40,466 bases of DNA from Chloroflexota bacterium (GTDB taxonomy: Bacteria > Chloroflexota > UBA11872 > UBA12225). The position numbers and the translations under genes are program-made. The stretch covers positions 1-40,466 of the forward strand of contig SHXX01000012.1 of NCBI GenBank assembly GCA_009693165.1, written 5' to 3'. Under the pieces are notes generated by a model. The model worked only from the letters and a program-made list of their open reading frames with translations, was not told the DNA's origin and did not search any database. Below, piece by piece: positions 15,726 through 23,750 of this stretch. Position 1 is the stretch's first letter; the number at the start of each line of letters is the position of its first letter.

Positions 15726-16853
15726 TCACGCATCGCTTTTCTCATGGGCGCGTCCGTATGCGACCGCCATCCGCGCGGAAGTCTGGTGATCAGAACCCGC
15801 GTCCGACGATGCCAACGATGCCGGGTTCCAACACGCCATGAGGTGACTTGTGGTGCCTGTCATGATCGACCCATCCGTTGTGGCAAGTTCTGGTCGTTCA
15901 CTGAAACAGTGATCGGTGACGGCGTCGCATCGTGAGGCGAAGGCGCACCCTGGTGGCAGGTCTGTCAGTTCGGGCGGTGTTCCAGGGATCGTGAAGAAGA
16001 TCCCTTTGCCCTGACGGTCGAGGCGCGGAACGCACGCCAGAAGTCCGGCCGTATAGCGGTGATGCGGGTGCCTGAACAGGTCAACAGCACTTGCAGTTTC
16101 CGCAATGCGACCGCAATACATCACGGCAACGCGGTTGCAGTGACCCGCCACGATGCCGAGGTTGTGTGTGATCAAGAGGAGCGCCATGCGGGTTTCACGC
16201 TTGATTTCGTCCAGGAGTTCAAGGATCTGTGCCTGGACGGTCGCGTCGAGGGCGGTCGTTGGTTCGTCGGCGATCAGGATTGCGGGTTCGCAGGCAATCG
16301 CCAAGGCAATCATCACCCGTTGACGCATGCCCCCTGACAACTGATGCGGGTATGCGTCGAGGCGCTTTCGTGGGTCCGGGATCCCCACCCTTGACAGGAG
16401 GTCGGCGGCACGCGACCGGGCGGTTTCACCGCGCATGCCCAGATGGATTTCCAACACTTCGACGATATGGTCGCCGACCGTCATCACCGGGTTCAGGGCC
16501 GTGAGCGGATCTTGCGGGATCAGTGCGATGCGCTTCCCTCGGAGACGGGTCATGTCCCGTTCCGAAATGGAGAGAAGATCCCGACCCTCGAACTCGATGG
16601 TGCCCCCATCGATCTTGCCCGGTGCGGGCACGCTCCGAAGAAGTGACAGGGCGGTAACGGTCTTGCCGCATCCGCTTTCCCCGACCAGACCTAGCGTCTC
16701 ACCCGCGTTCAGCGTGAACGACACTCCGTCAACGGCGCGGACGCGCCCACGCCTGGTGTCGAACTCGACACGGAGGTCACGGACGGACAGGACAGGGACC
16801 CGTGGCGCTGCTAACGCATCATGAATATTGCCTACGTCACTACTCGATCGCAT
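15726..16853 (-). CDS. Peptide/oligopeptide ABC importer ATPase, OppD/DppD type
   Basis: First ATPase of the importer, about 375 residues. Walker A GLVGESGCGKT, Q-loop LIPQDPLTALNPVMTVGDH, signature LSGGMRQRVMIALAIA, Walker B ILIADEPTTALDAT and H-loop LITHNLGIV. The LSGGMRQR variant and the following PPGCAFASRCDAVTDHC cysteine region are usual for OppD/DppD. It has an unusual ~45-residue tail after the cysteine region, low in complexity. The start at 16853 lies just after the stem-loop that follows the binding-protein gene, so its level is probably set by read-through. Confidence 0.92.
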   Translation of the reverse strand: MRSSSDVGNIHDALAAPRVPVLSVRDLRVEFDTRRGRVRAVDGVSFTLNAGETLGLVGESGCGKTVTALSLLRSVPAPGKIDGGTIEFEGRDLLSISERDMTRLRGKRIALIPQDPLTALNPVMTVGDHIVEVLEIHLGMRGETARSRAADLLSRVGIPDPRKRLDAYPHQLSGGMRQRVMIALAIACEPAILIADEPTTALDATVQAQILELLDEIKRETRMALLLITHNLGIVAGHCNRVAVMYCGRIAETASAVDLFRHPHHRYTAGLLACVPRLDRQGKGIFFTIPGTPPELTDLPPGCAFASRCDAVTDHCFSERPELATTDGSIMTGTTSHLMACWNPASLASSDAGSDHQTSARMAVAYGRAHEKSDA

Positions 16854-16875
16854 TGATGGAACTCATGAAGAGGAA

Positions 16876-16910
16876 GGGGCCCGCGCTTCCGGATCGGTTG
16901 TGCGGGCCCC
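16876..16910 (-). terminator. Stem-loop after the binding-protein gene (attenuator-like)
   Basis: GGGGCCCGC (16876-16884) and GCGGGCCCC (16902-16910) are perfect 9-bp arms around a 17-nt loop. On the minus strand the stem is followed by TTCCTCTTC, a pyrimidine run short of a true U-tract. It sits 28 nt after the binding-protein stop and before the first ATPase gene. This position suits partial termination or mRNA 3'-end protection, giving more binding protein than ATPase. Confidence 0.6.
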
Positions 16911-16938
16911 GCAACTGCCTCGATGGGCGTCCCCGTGC

Positions 16939-18666
16939 CTAGCGGAACTTGGTGACGTCGTTCGAGATGTAGAGCTGCGGAATGGCGAGCGTGGCCGTCC
17001 CGAAGCCCGGCCACTGCATGCCGGTGTAGCCGAACGAGTTCGCGGTAAGGATCTCACCCTTCAGATAGGGCTTGTACAGGAACCCGGCGAGCTTGTGGTA
17101 GACGAAGATGCCGACACAGTCCTCAACGAGGATCTTCTCGGCCTGCTTCATCATCTCTGAACGCTTTTCGGGCTCGGTCGTCATGGTGCCGCCCTGCTTG
17201 ACCAGACGGTCGAACTCGTCGTTCTTCCAGGAGTGACGGCCACCTGACAACCAGACGCCGAGCATGTTGGTGGCGTCGAAATAGTCCATGCCGTAGGAGA
17301 GCCAACCAACCGCAATCTCGGTGGGTTTGGCATTCAGCTTGGCCATGAACGATGGCTGATCCATGTTTTCAATCTCGAATTCGATGTTGAGGACCTGCTT
17401 GAACCCTGCCGTCACGGCTTGGCAAACGTCCTTGTCAACTGGAGCGCTTCCGCGGATGTAGAGCTTGGTCTTCGGGAAGCCCCTGCCGTCCGGATATCCG
17501 GCCTCGGCAAGCAGTCGCTTGGCTGCGGCTGGGTCGAACGTCTGGATGGGCTTGAGCGCCTCCTGATTGGCATCCGGGAACCCCGGCGCAAGCCAGGAGT
17601 AGGCCGGGATGGCTAGCGGACGGAGGACGGCATCAATGATTCCTTCACGGTCGACCGCCTTTGACAACGCCTGACGGAGCTTCAGGTTGTCCCACGGCTT
17701 GATGTTCACGTCGAAGAACAGGTAATAGGTGCGGAAGTCCTGCGGGTTGGTTGCGAACTGGCGGCTGAGTTCCGGATCCGCGTTCACCAACGCGATTTCG
17801 GCGGGACTCGCCACTTCAGTCATGTCAACTTCATTCGCCTGATAGCGCAGGAAGTTGCTGCCACCGCGGACGACGTTGGCGATCTGGGCGGTGATATTCG
17901 GCTTCAGGGCACCCGTGTACTTCGGATTCGCCTTGACGACGAAACGGCGATCCGGCTGAAATTCGGCGAGATAATACGGACCCATCGAAACAGAAGTCGA
18001 CACGTTGGTGTTGTACTTGCCGGAACCGTACTTGTTGAGGGCGACCTTGTTGAGGGTCCAAGAGTAGAGCATCATTGCCGGCAGGTACGGGACCGGATCA
18101 ACGGTCTCGACCTCGAAGTCGGTCGGAACCGACCCTACGCGCACGCCAACCTGGTCGAGCGTGACTGTTCCCTTGGTCGCCTCGGTGTAGTTCTTGATGA
18201 TGCCGTTCCAGTACCACGTGAAGTCCCACGCGTGCTTCGGATCGGCTGTGTAACGGAATGTCTCGACGTAGTCGGCCGCGGTCACCGCGATGCCGTCGTT
18301 CCACTTAAGGTTCGGATCGATGTGGAAGGTCCAGACCTTGCCGTCCGCGCTGCACTCCCAACCCAGGGCGGCACCAGGGATGACACCGAAGTCCTTGGTC
18401 ATGCGGACCAGCGGCTCGGTGAACAGGTCTGCAAGTCCGGCGCGATTGTAGACGCCTTCGTTGAAGTCCATGCCCTCACCCTTGAGACCTTCACCGTCCC
18501 ACGAGGTGATGTACACCTGCTTGTCTGGCGGGGCGGCGTCGGAACCCGTTTGGTACCGCGATGCCGCAAGGGCGCGTCCGCCGGAAAGGCCCGTCAAGCC
18601 GGCGGCACCGGCGGCAAGACCCTGAATGGCCCGCCTGCGGTCAAACCGCGAATCTCTCATTGCCAC
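16939..18666 (-). CDS. Extracytoplasmic solute-binding protein family 5 (peptide-type importer)
   Basis: Captures the substrate outside the membrane for the importer encoded around it. 575 residues. The N-terminus RFDRRRAIQGLAAGAAGLTGLSGGRALAA has a twin-arginine-like signal for the Tat path, with an Ala-rich cleavage region and no lipobox Cys. The mature part shows SBP family 5 landmarks: LFTEPLVRMTKDFGVIPGAALGWECSADGKVWTFHI, LKWNDGIAVTAADYVETF, and later LRQALSKAVDREGIIDAVL and AAAKRLLAEAGYPDG. GTG 18666 is preferred over ATG 18660 because AGGAGGAG lies about 8 nt before it. The gene lies between permease and ATPase genes rather than first. Ligand not predictable. Confidence 0.93.
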   Translation of the reverse strand: MAMRDSRFDRRRAIQGLAAGAAGLTGLSGGRALAASRYQTGSDAAPPDKQVYITSWDGEGLKGEGMDFNEGVYNRAGLADLFTEPLVRMTKDFGVIPGAALGWECSADGKVWTFHIDPNLKWNDGIAVTAADYVETFRYTADPKHAWDFTWYWNGIIKNYTEATKGTVTLDQVGVRVGSVPTDFEVETVDPVPYLPAMMLYSWTLNKVALNKYGSGKYNTNVSTSVSMGPYYLAEFQPDRRFVVKANPKYTGALKPNITAQIANVVRGGSNFLRYQANEVDMTEVASPAEIALVNADPELSRQFATNPQDFRTYYLFFDVNIKPWDNLKLRQALSKAVDREGIIDAVLRPLAIPAYSWLAPGFPDANQEALKPIQTFDPAAAKRLLAEAGYPDGRGFPKTKLYIRGSAPVDKDVCQAVTAGFKQVLNIEFEIENMDQPSFMAKLNAKPTEIAVGWLSYGMDYFDATNMLGVWLSGGRHSWKNDEFDRLVKQGGTMTTEPEKRSEMMKQAEKILVEDCVGIFVYHKLAGFLYKPYLKGEILTANSFGYTGMQWPGFGTATLAIPQLYISNDVTKFR

Positions 18667-18732
18667 TGTCTGGTCTCCTCCTGTTTTGGACCGGTGGGTG
18701 TCCGGTATGCACCCCGGGAACCGGTTGGTTTA

Positions 18733-18738
18733 AGAATA
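18733..18738 (-). promoter_or_regulatory. Possible -10 hexamer TATTCT ahead of the binding-protein gene
   Basis: On the minus strand TATTCT lies in the 160-nt gap between the second permease gene and the binding-protein gene, giving a leader of about 60 nt that includes the strong Shine-Dalgarno and an imperfect GC-rich hairpin (about 18691-18718). No -35 match is obvious, so an internal promoter is only a suggestion. Confidence 0.25.
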
Positions 18739-18826
18739 CGCGTCACGATGCTAGCGTACCATCGTCCATGAGTTGGGTCGAACCACGGCAACACGGCAGC
18801 CGGGTTCGTCCGCGAAACGCACTGGG

Positions 18827-19780
18827 TTACCGCTGCCCTTGCGGGTCCAAGGCGTCCCTCAGGCCGTCGCCAAGGAAACTGAATGCAAGCATCGTGACCG
18901 CGATGCACGCGGTTGGGATCATCGGAAGGTACCAGTACACCGACGCAAACCGGCTCGAGTCGGCCACCATCTTCCCCCAACTCGGTATCGGATCGTTCAC
19001 ACCCAAACCGAGGAAACTGAGACCAGCTTCGCCAAAGATCGCGCCCGGAATGCCGAGCGTGAACATCACGATGATGGGACCCGCGGCGTTCACCATCACA
19101 TGCCGGATCATGATTGACCACTCAGTCATGCCGAGGGCTCGCGCGGCGGTCACGAAGTCGCGTTCGCGAAGCGTCATGAACTGCGCGCGACCAAGACGGC
19201 ATACTCCGACCCAGCCGGTGATTCCTTGAAACAGGATGACATTCTGGAGGTCGTGGCCGAACAATGTGAGAAGGAAGAGCGCCAACAGGATTGACGGAAC
19301 GGCAGTCATGAACTCCACTAGGCGGAGGACCGTGGCGTCGACCCACCCCCCGAACCAGCCGGCCGCTGCTCCTAACGGCAAGCCGATGAGTAGGGTGATG
19401 GTAGGCACGCTGAAACCGACGATCATCGAGGTCCGGGCACCGTAAATCAGGCGGCTCCAGAAATCACGCCCAATCGCGTCCGTTCCAAGCGGGTACTTGG
19501 CGAACATGCAGTCCGGGAACGGCAGTGAACCCTTTGGGTCGGCGCAGGGTGGGAACTTCAGGGCGTCCTTCAGCACCGTGTAATCGTACGCAGTGGTTGC
19601 AATAAGGGGCGCCAGCAGCGCCCCTGCGGTGATGACTACAACAAACACCAATCCCAGGGCGGCTAGCCGGTTCCGGAAAAAGCGTTGGATTGACTGCCGG
19701 AGGGGGCTGTTCGCCGCCTCAAGTCTCGCCGCGTTTTCATCCGCCGCCAGCGTGTCCGGGTGAAAATCGACCGTGGTCAT
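18827..19780 (-). CDS. ABC importer permease, OppC/DppC type
   Basis: Second membrane subunit of the importer, 317 residues. The N-terminal cytoplasmic tail leads into SPLRQSIQRFFRNRLAALGLVFVVVITAGALLAPLIA, the typical first helix region of OppC/DppC proteins. The LGTDAIGRDFWSRLIYGARTSM motif is diagnostic for the family, and the EAA loop lies around DFVTAARALGMTEWSIMIRHVMVNAAGPI. The later segment AIFGEAGLSFLGLGVNDPIPSWGKMV is also diagnostic. Its ATG overlaps the preceding permease stop by 4 nt, so the two membrane subunits are translationally coupled. Confidence 0.94.
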   Translation of the reverse strand: MTTVDFHPDTLAADENAARLEAANSPLRQSIQRFFRNRLAALGLVFVVVITAGALLAPLIATTAYDYTVLKDALKFPPCADPKGSLPFPDCMFAKYPLGTDAIGRDFWSRLIYGARTSMIVGFSVPTITLLIGLPLGAAAGWFGGWVDATVLRLVEFMTAVPSILLALFLLTLFGHDLQNVILFQGITGWVGVCRLGRAQFMTLRERDFVTAARALGMTEWSIMIRHVMVNAAGPIIVMFTLGIPGAIFGEAGLSFLGLGVNDPIPSWGKMVADSSRFASVYWYLPMIPTACIAVTMLAFSFLGDGLRDALDPQGQR

Positions 19781-20721
19781 CGCACTTCGCCTCCCACTCG
19801 CATCCGCGGGTCAGCCAAGCCGTACAGGACGTCGCTGATGACGTACGTTGCCCCCCAGAGGAGCGCGACCAAGAGCATCATCGCCATGATCATCGGGTAG
19901 TCCCGGAACTGTGCGCTTGATGTGAAGAACCGGCCCAGACCTGGGATGGAGAACATCCCTTCGATAAAGATCGACCCCGTCAGCACGTCAGGGATGCCCG
20001 GACCCAACACCGTGATCAGTGGGACAAGGGCATTGCGCAACGTGTAGCGGAACAGCACGCGGTGCCACGGCAGCCCTCGGGCCCGTGCGAGGCGCACGTA
20101 TTCAGAACGCAGGACCTCCAGCATGCTGGCGCGGGTGTAGCGGGCGACGATGGCCATGGGCCCCAAGCCGTAGGCGATCACCGGCATGATGAGTTGCTGG
20201 GGTTTCCCCCAGCCACCGGTTGGAAGCCACCTGAGCTTGACGCTGAGAATGTAGACAAGAAGGAACCCGATGATGAAGCTTGGCAAGGTCAGTCCCAGGG
20301 TAGCAACAAAGGTGACGGTTCGGTCGATCCATGAGTTCTGCCAGACGGCCGCGGTGATCCCGAAAAGGATCCCGAGGGTGTAGGAGATGGTGATGGTGAT
20401 CACGCCAACAATGATTGTGACGGGCCACGCGCGCTGCACGAGCGAACCGACGGTCTCGGTCGGGGACTGGAACGGAATGCCAAAGTCGAAGTGGAGGACT
20501 GCCCAAAGCCACTTGAAGTACTGGACATACACCGGCTGGTCAAGACCATACTTGCGATTGATGTTTGCCATCTGCTCGGCCGGGAGCGGTTGCTTCTCGA
20601 ATGTGAACGGTCCACCCGGGACCTGATGCATCAGGAAGAACACCACTGCGCTGAGGGCAAGGATGACCACCAGCAACCCGAAAACCCGACCGGCAAGATA
20701 CCGCGTAAATGTGCCGCTCAT
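19777..20721 (-). CDS. ABC importer permease, OppB/DppB type
   Basis: First membrane subunit of the importer, 314 residues with about six helices. Family landmarks: the N-terminal helix RVFGLLVVILALSAVVFFLMHQVPGGPF, the periplasmic YGLDQPVYVQYFKWL, the EAA loop EYVRLARARGLPWHRVLFRYTLRNALVP and the following GSIFIEGMFSIPGLGRFF. ATG 20721 has GAGG 5 nt upstream. It is the first gene of the importer operon and sits behind a 431-nt gap containing a palindrome and a long stem-loop. Confidence 0.94.
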   Translation of the reverse strand: MSGTFTRYLAGRVFGLLVVILALSAVVFFLMHQVPGGPFTFEKQPLPAEQMANINRKYGLDQPVYVQYFKWLWAVLHFDFGIPFQSPTETVGSLVQRAWPVTIIVGVITITISYTLGILFGITAAVWQNSWIDRTVTFVATLGLTLPSFIIGFLLVYILSVKLRWLPTGGWGKPQQLIMPVIAYGLGPMAIVARYTRASMLEVLRSEYVRLARARGLPWHRVLFRYTLRNALVPLITVLGPGIPDVLTGSIFIEGMFSIPGLGRFFTSSAQFRDYPMIMAMMLLVALLWGATYVISDVLYGLADPRMRVGGEVR

Positions 20722-20848
20722 CTCAACCTCAAACCACCACCAATGGCGGCTGGTGCGTCCCGACTACCGAATGCGGGAAGTCTTCGTCCCAAACCGTTCC
20801 TGTGCGTTGCTGCGAGTGCCCCGGCAATGCGTCGGATAAAGAGTGCTT

Positions 20849-20867
20849 TGCAATCAGCGTGATTGCA
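20849..20867. promoter_or_regulatory. Perfect 19-bp palindrome upstream of the importer operon
   Basis: TGCAATCA, centre GCG, TGATTGCA: perfect 8-bp arms with a 3-nt centre, 127 nt before oppB-type gene. On the minus strand a weak -10-like TTTATC (20840 to 20835) lies 8 nt downstream, so the palindrome would cover the -35 region, a classic repressor position. No regulator is encoded beside it. This 431-nt gap (20722-21152) otherwise holds only the stem-loop below. Confidence 0.5.
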
Positions 20868-20980
20868 GTCTGGCTCCTGCCCTGGAACCAGGCGCAACGG
20901 TCAGAACACGAAGACGCCTGCCCCGCGGGCTGTCGGTTCGCCTCCCCAGACGTACCAACCCAACCTTCACATGGGAACCG

Positions 20981-21013
20981 CGGAACTTGCCCGTCCACCC
21001 TGGGCGAGTTCCG
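20981..21013. terminator. 12-bp stem-loop downstream of the transglutaminase gene
   Basis: CGGAACTTGCCC (20981-20992) pairs with GGGCGAGTTCCG (21002-21013) over 12 positions, one a G-T wobble, with a 9-nt loop. It lies 140 nt after the transglutaminase stop and well upstream of the importer operon. No T-run follows on either strand. A factor-assisted terminator, mRNA-end structure or mobile repeat unit are all possible. Confidence 0.4.
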
Positions 21014-21152
21014 TTGGGCCGGATGATACGGCCAGGCATGGTCCCACGCATACGGAGGCAATCTCTAGACCTGAGACCGATCGGGGGCTCATTGCTTGAG
21101 CAAGCACCCAGGTTGGCTATTTGAAACGTCCCCATTTGCAATTGCCCATGTG

Positions 21153-23741
21153 CTAACGGGATGCAGTGAGCCTCGTCAAGTAAGCGAATGGCATCCGCCA
21201 ACGGAGGTTCCGCCACGTCTCCTCGACCGATCGGCGTTCCTCGTCCGTCGGGATCACGCCCCCGTACAAGGTGCGCGCATAGACCACGGCAATCACCCTT
21301 GGTGTGCCGGTCGGTGGACCTATGGCCGCTCTCAACTGGCGCATGAACCGGTTCGTCGGACGGGTGAAGGCGTCATCCAGACGTCGGTCCAGCGCGGAAG
21401 CGAACTCCATGGGCGTCTGTGAGGGTGGCGGTCCAATGCCGACGAGACGTGCGAAGAATGTGAGTTGCCAATATGCGTGGAGGACGGCCGCTCGAGGCGG
21501 GCGACGGCGTTCGAGATAGTCGCCACCATATCGGTACACCGCAATCCCAACCGCGATTGCACCAATCACCGCCGCAATGGCCCACGCGACCCATCCGGCG
21601 ATGTCAGCCGCCGCCGACCACGCGAAGTCAAGTGACCCGGGCACGAATGACCCCGCTTGGTCATCGGCGATCGGTCCCACCAGGTTTGCCGGATCACCGT
21701 TGTCGCCGCATTCACCGAATGTGCTGTATCCGTACTCATAGCAGTCGGGGCTCTCCGAATAGGTTCCGGATACAGGCACCTCGGGCCGGACGATTGACGG
21801 CCGGTACCCGGACGGTTCGAAGGCAATCCAACCGTAATTCGGGAAGTACACCTCCGGCCAGGAATGCGCTTCTTCCTCGGTGATGATGTACCGGCCAGAT
21901 GTTGGGTCAAGGGTGCCGGTCACGTAGCCGGTTGCAAGCCGTGCCGGTACGCCTTGGGCGCGCAAGAGGACCACCATCGACGTCGCGAAGTAATCACAGT
22001 AGCCCTGCTTGGAATCGAAGAGGAAGTATTCGACAGCATCCCGATCCGCCGGAACAGCCTTGATGTCAAGTGTGTATGGATAGCGGCGAAGGAACTGTTC
22101 GACCGTTGTCGCGCGGTCGTATGTCGTCTTCCTTCCTCGACCCAAGGTGAGCGCAAGGTCGCGGACCTTTTGCGGTACATCCGGAAGTTGGGTGTACCGC
22201 TTCACCCATTCTGGGTTGTCAACCGGGGACGCGCGAAGTTCTTCGGCACTCGCACGGCTTGCAAACGCGTCAACCTGGTAGCGGAGGCTTGGAATGGCGG
22301 GTCTCCGGGCCCGAATGGCGCTGAAATCTACGGCGGCGGCGTCGGGGGATGCGGCGTACATCCGGTAGGAGACGCTCAAGGTCGTCGGTTCATCCGGGAC
22401 ATACAGCAAGTCGCTCTTTGATTGCTGGATGGTGATATCGGCACTGATCTTCTCGCGGCGTGTGAACCGACCGGCGATGACCGGCTGCTTGTCCGTCCGG
22501 GTGACTGGCGACCGGTCGGAGGTGATCCATTCCTTCCCCGTCCACACGTCATACGACGCTCCGCGCCAGTACTCCGGTTCGGCGCTTGCGATGGTCATCA
22601 CAATCCGCTGGGTCAATTTCACGGGGCCAGACAAAGTAAGTCGGTCGCGCCCGGCACCGGAATTCTTCTGGGGGTTGTTCACTCCCGAGAAGAAGCGGTT
22701 CGACGCGTTTTCCATGTCCGTCCACTGTTCGCCCATGTACTCCCAGAAGGCATTGGAGACCGGGTTTTCCCCAAGCCGTGGCCCCAGCAATGCAAGGAGT
22801 GCAAGGCCACAGATCACGACGAAACTGCTTACGGTGACGTCGAACAGCAATCCGGACGGGAACGCCACATTGAGCACGTGCCACCGGCGCTGCAAGGAGG
22901 CGAGGTTCAGCGTGACCGCGAGCAACAGCAATGTAATGAGGAAGATTGCGAACGGTGCCCGGGCATCACCCGTGTAGGTTGCATTCGTGCCAAGGACTAT
23001 CGCGGTTGGCAGGGATGCGAGGACGACGTCCTGCCGTCGGTAGAGCCCCCATGCACCGGCAAGTCCCTGCACCCACGCGATCACGCCGATGGTTATCAGG
23101 AACACGGTGTTGTCGGTGACCGCCTTCCCCGAGGAGCCTTGCTGGACCCACAATGCAATCCGGTAGCCGAAGTCGGCGGCGCCGTTTCCGAACGCCACGA
23201 ACGCACCACCGATCGTCCAAAGTGGTGGTACGGGGGTCAAGGCGCCGCTTGCCGAGCGTACTGATGCCCCCTTTGCGGAAGCCTCGCGCAACACCGGGTC
23301 TGTCAACCAGATCCACGTTCCGCGGGCGGTCATCCGCGCTAGTCGCGACCAGTCCTCGAATGGTGGCAGGAGGTGACCAACCTGGACATATACGACCGTG
23401 AGGCCGAGGACCAGTCCGAGTGCGAGCGCAATTGGGCCCTTGACCCGCACGTGGAGCAACACCCCTCCGGCAACAAAGGCGCCGACCGCGAGGCCATATA
23501 CGATCTCGGTCCCGGTCGCCCACCGTCCGCGATCAACACTCGCTACCGTGCTGAGGATCATCGTCAGAAGGAGGGCCGTTGAGATCCATCCCTCGCGGGT
23601 CGCCAGGATCGAACGGAATCGAACCGCGCCGATTGCGCGCCGGTCCGACGCGTCGCCACGGGGTTGCCGAATGGTGTCGTTGACCAGTGCGGACACGGAT
23701 GTCATCGCGTCCGGGCCTGTTGATCGTTCATGAGCATGCAC
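21153..23741 (-). CDS. Transglutaminase-like membrane protein (TgpA/DUF3488 family)
   Basis: 862 residues. After a short cytoplasmic tail there are about seven membrane helices in the first 310 residues, then an extracytoplasmic part with a papain-like transglutaminase domain, and one C-terminal membrane helix (about WVAWAIAAVIGAIAVGIAV) followed by a cytoplasmic DUF4129-like tail. Catalytic residues visible: C582 in KQGYCDYFATSMVVLLRAQGVPARLATGY and H626 in EEAHSWPEVYFPNYGWIAFEPS; the third acid is probably in the FEPS region. The YCDYFAT / GVPAR / HSW(P/A)E(V/I)Y pattern is diagnostic. Cysteines in ESPDCYEYGYSTFGECGDNG may form an external disulfide. The gene begins 9 nt after the DUF58 stop (GTG 23741; M13 is an alternative). 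Substrate unknown; probably acts on cell-surface proteins or peptides. Confidence 0.92.
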   Translation of the reverse strand: MHAHERSTGPDAMTSVSALVNDTIRQPRGDASDRRAIGAVRFRSILATREGWISTALLLTMILSTVASVDRGRWATGTEIVYGLAVGAFVAGGVLLHVRVKGPIALALGLVLGLTVVYVQVGHLLPPFEDWSRLARMTARGTWIWLTDPVLREASAKGASVRSASGALTPVPPLWTIGGAFVAFGNGAADFGYRIALWVQQGSSGKAVTDNTVFLITIGVIAWVQGLAGAWGLYRRQDVVLASLPTAIVLGTNATYTGDARAPFAIFLITLLLLAVTLNLASLQRRWHVLNVAFPSGLLFDVTVSSFVVICGLALLALLGPRLGENPVSNAFWEYMGEQWTDMENASNRFFSGVNNPQKNSGAGRDRLTLSGPVKLTQRIVMTIASAEPEYWRGASYDVWTGKEWITSDRSPVTRTDKQPVIAGRFTRREKISADITIQQSKSDLLYVPDEPTTLSVSYRMYAASPDAAAVDFSAIRARRPAIPSLRYQVDAFASRASAEELRASPVDNPEWVKRYTQLPDVPQKVRDLALTLGRGRKTTYDRATTVEQFLRRYPYTLDIKAVPADRDAVEYFLFDSKQGYCDYFATSMVVLLRAQGVPARLATGYVTGTLDPTSGRYIITEEEAHSWPEVYFPNYGWIAFEPSGYRPSIVRPEVPVSGTYSESPDCYEYGYSTFGECGDNGDPANLVGPIADDQAGSFVPGSLDFAWSAAADIAGWVAWAIAAVIGAIAVGIAVYRYGGDYLERRRPPRAAVLHAYWQLTFFARLVGIGPPPSQTPMEFASALDRRLDDAFTRPTNRFMRQLRAAIGPPTGTPRVIAVVYARTLYGGVIPTDEERRSVEETWRNLRWRMPFAYLTRLTASR

Positions 23742-23750
23742 ATCTTGGTG

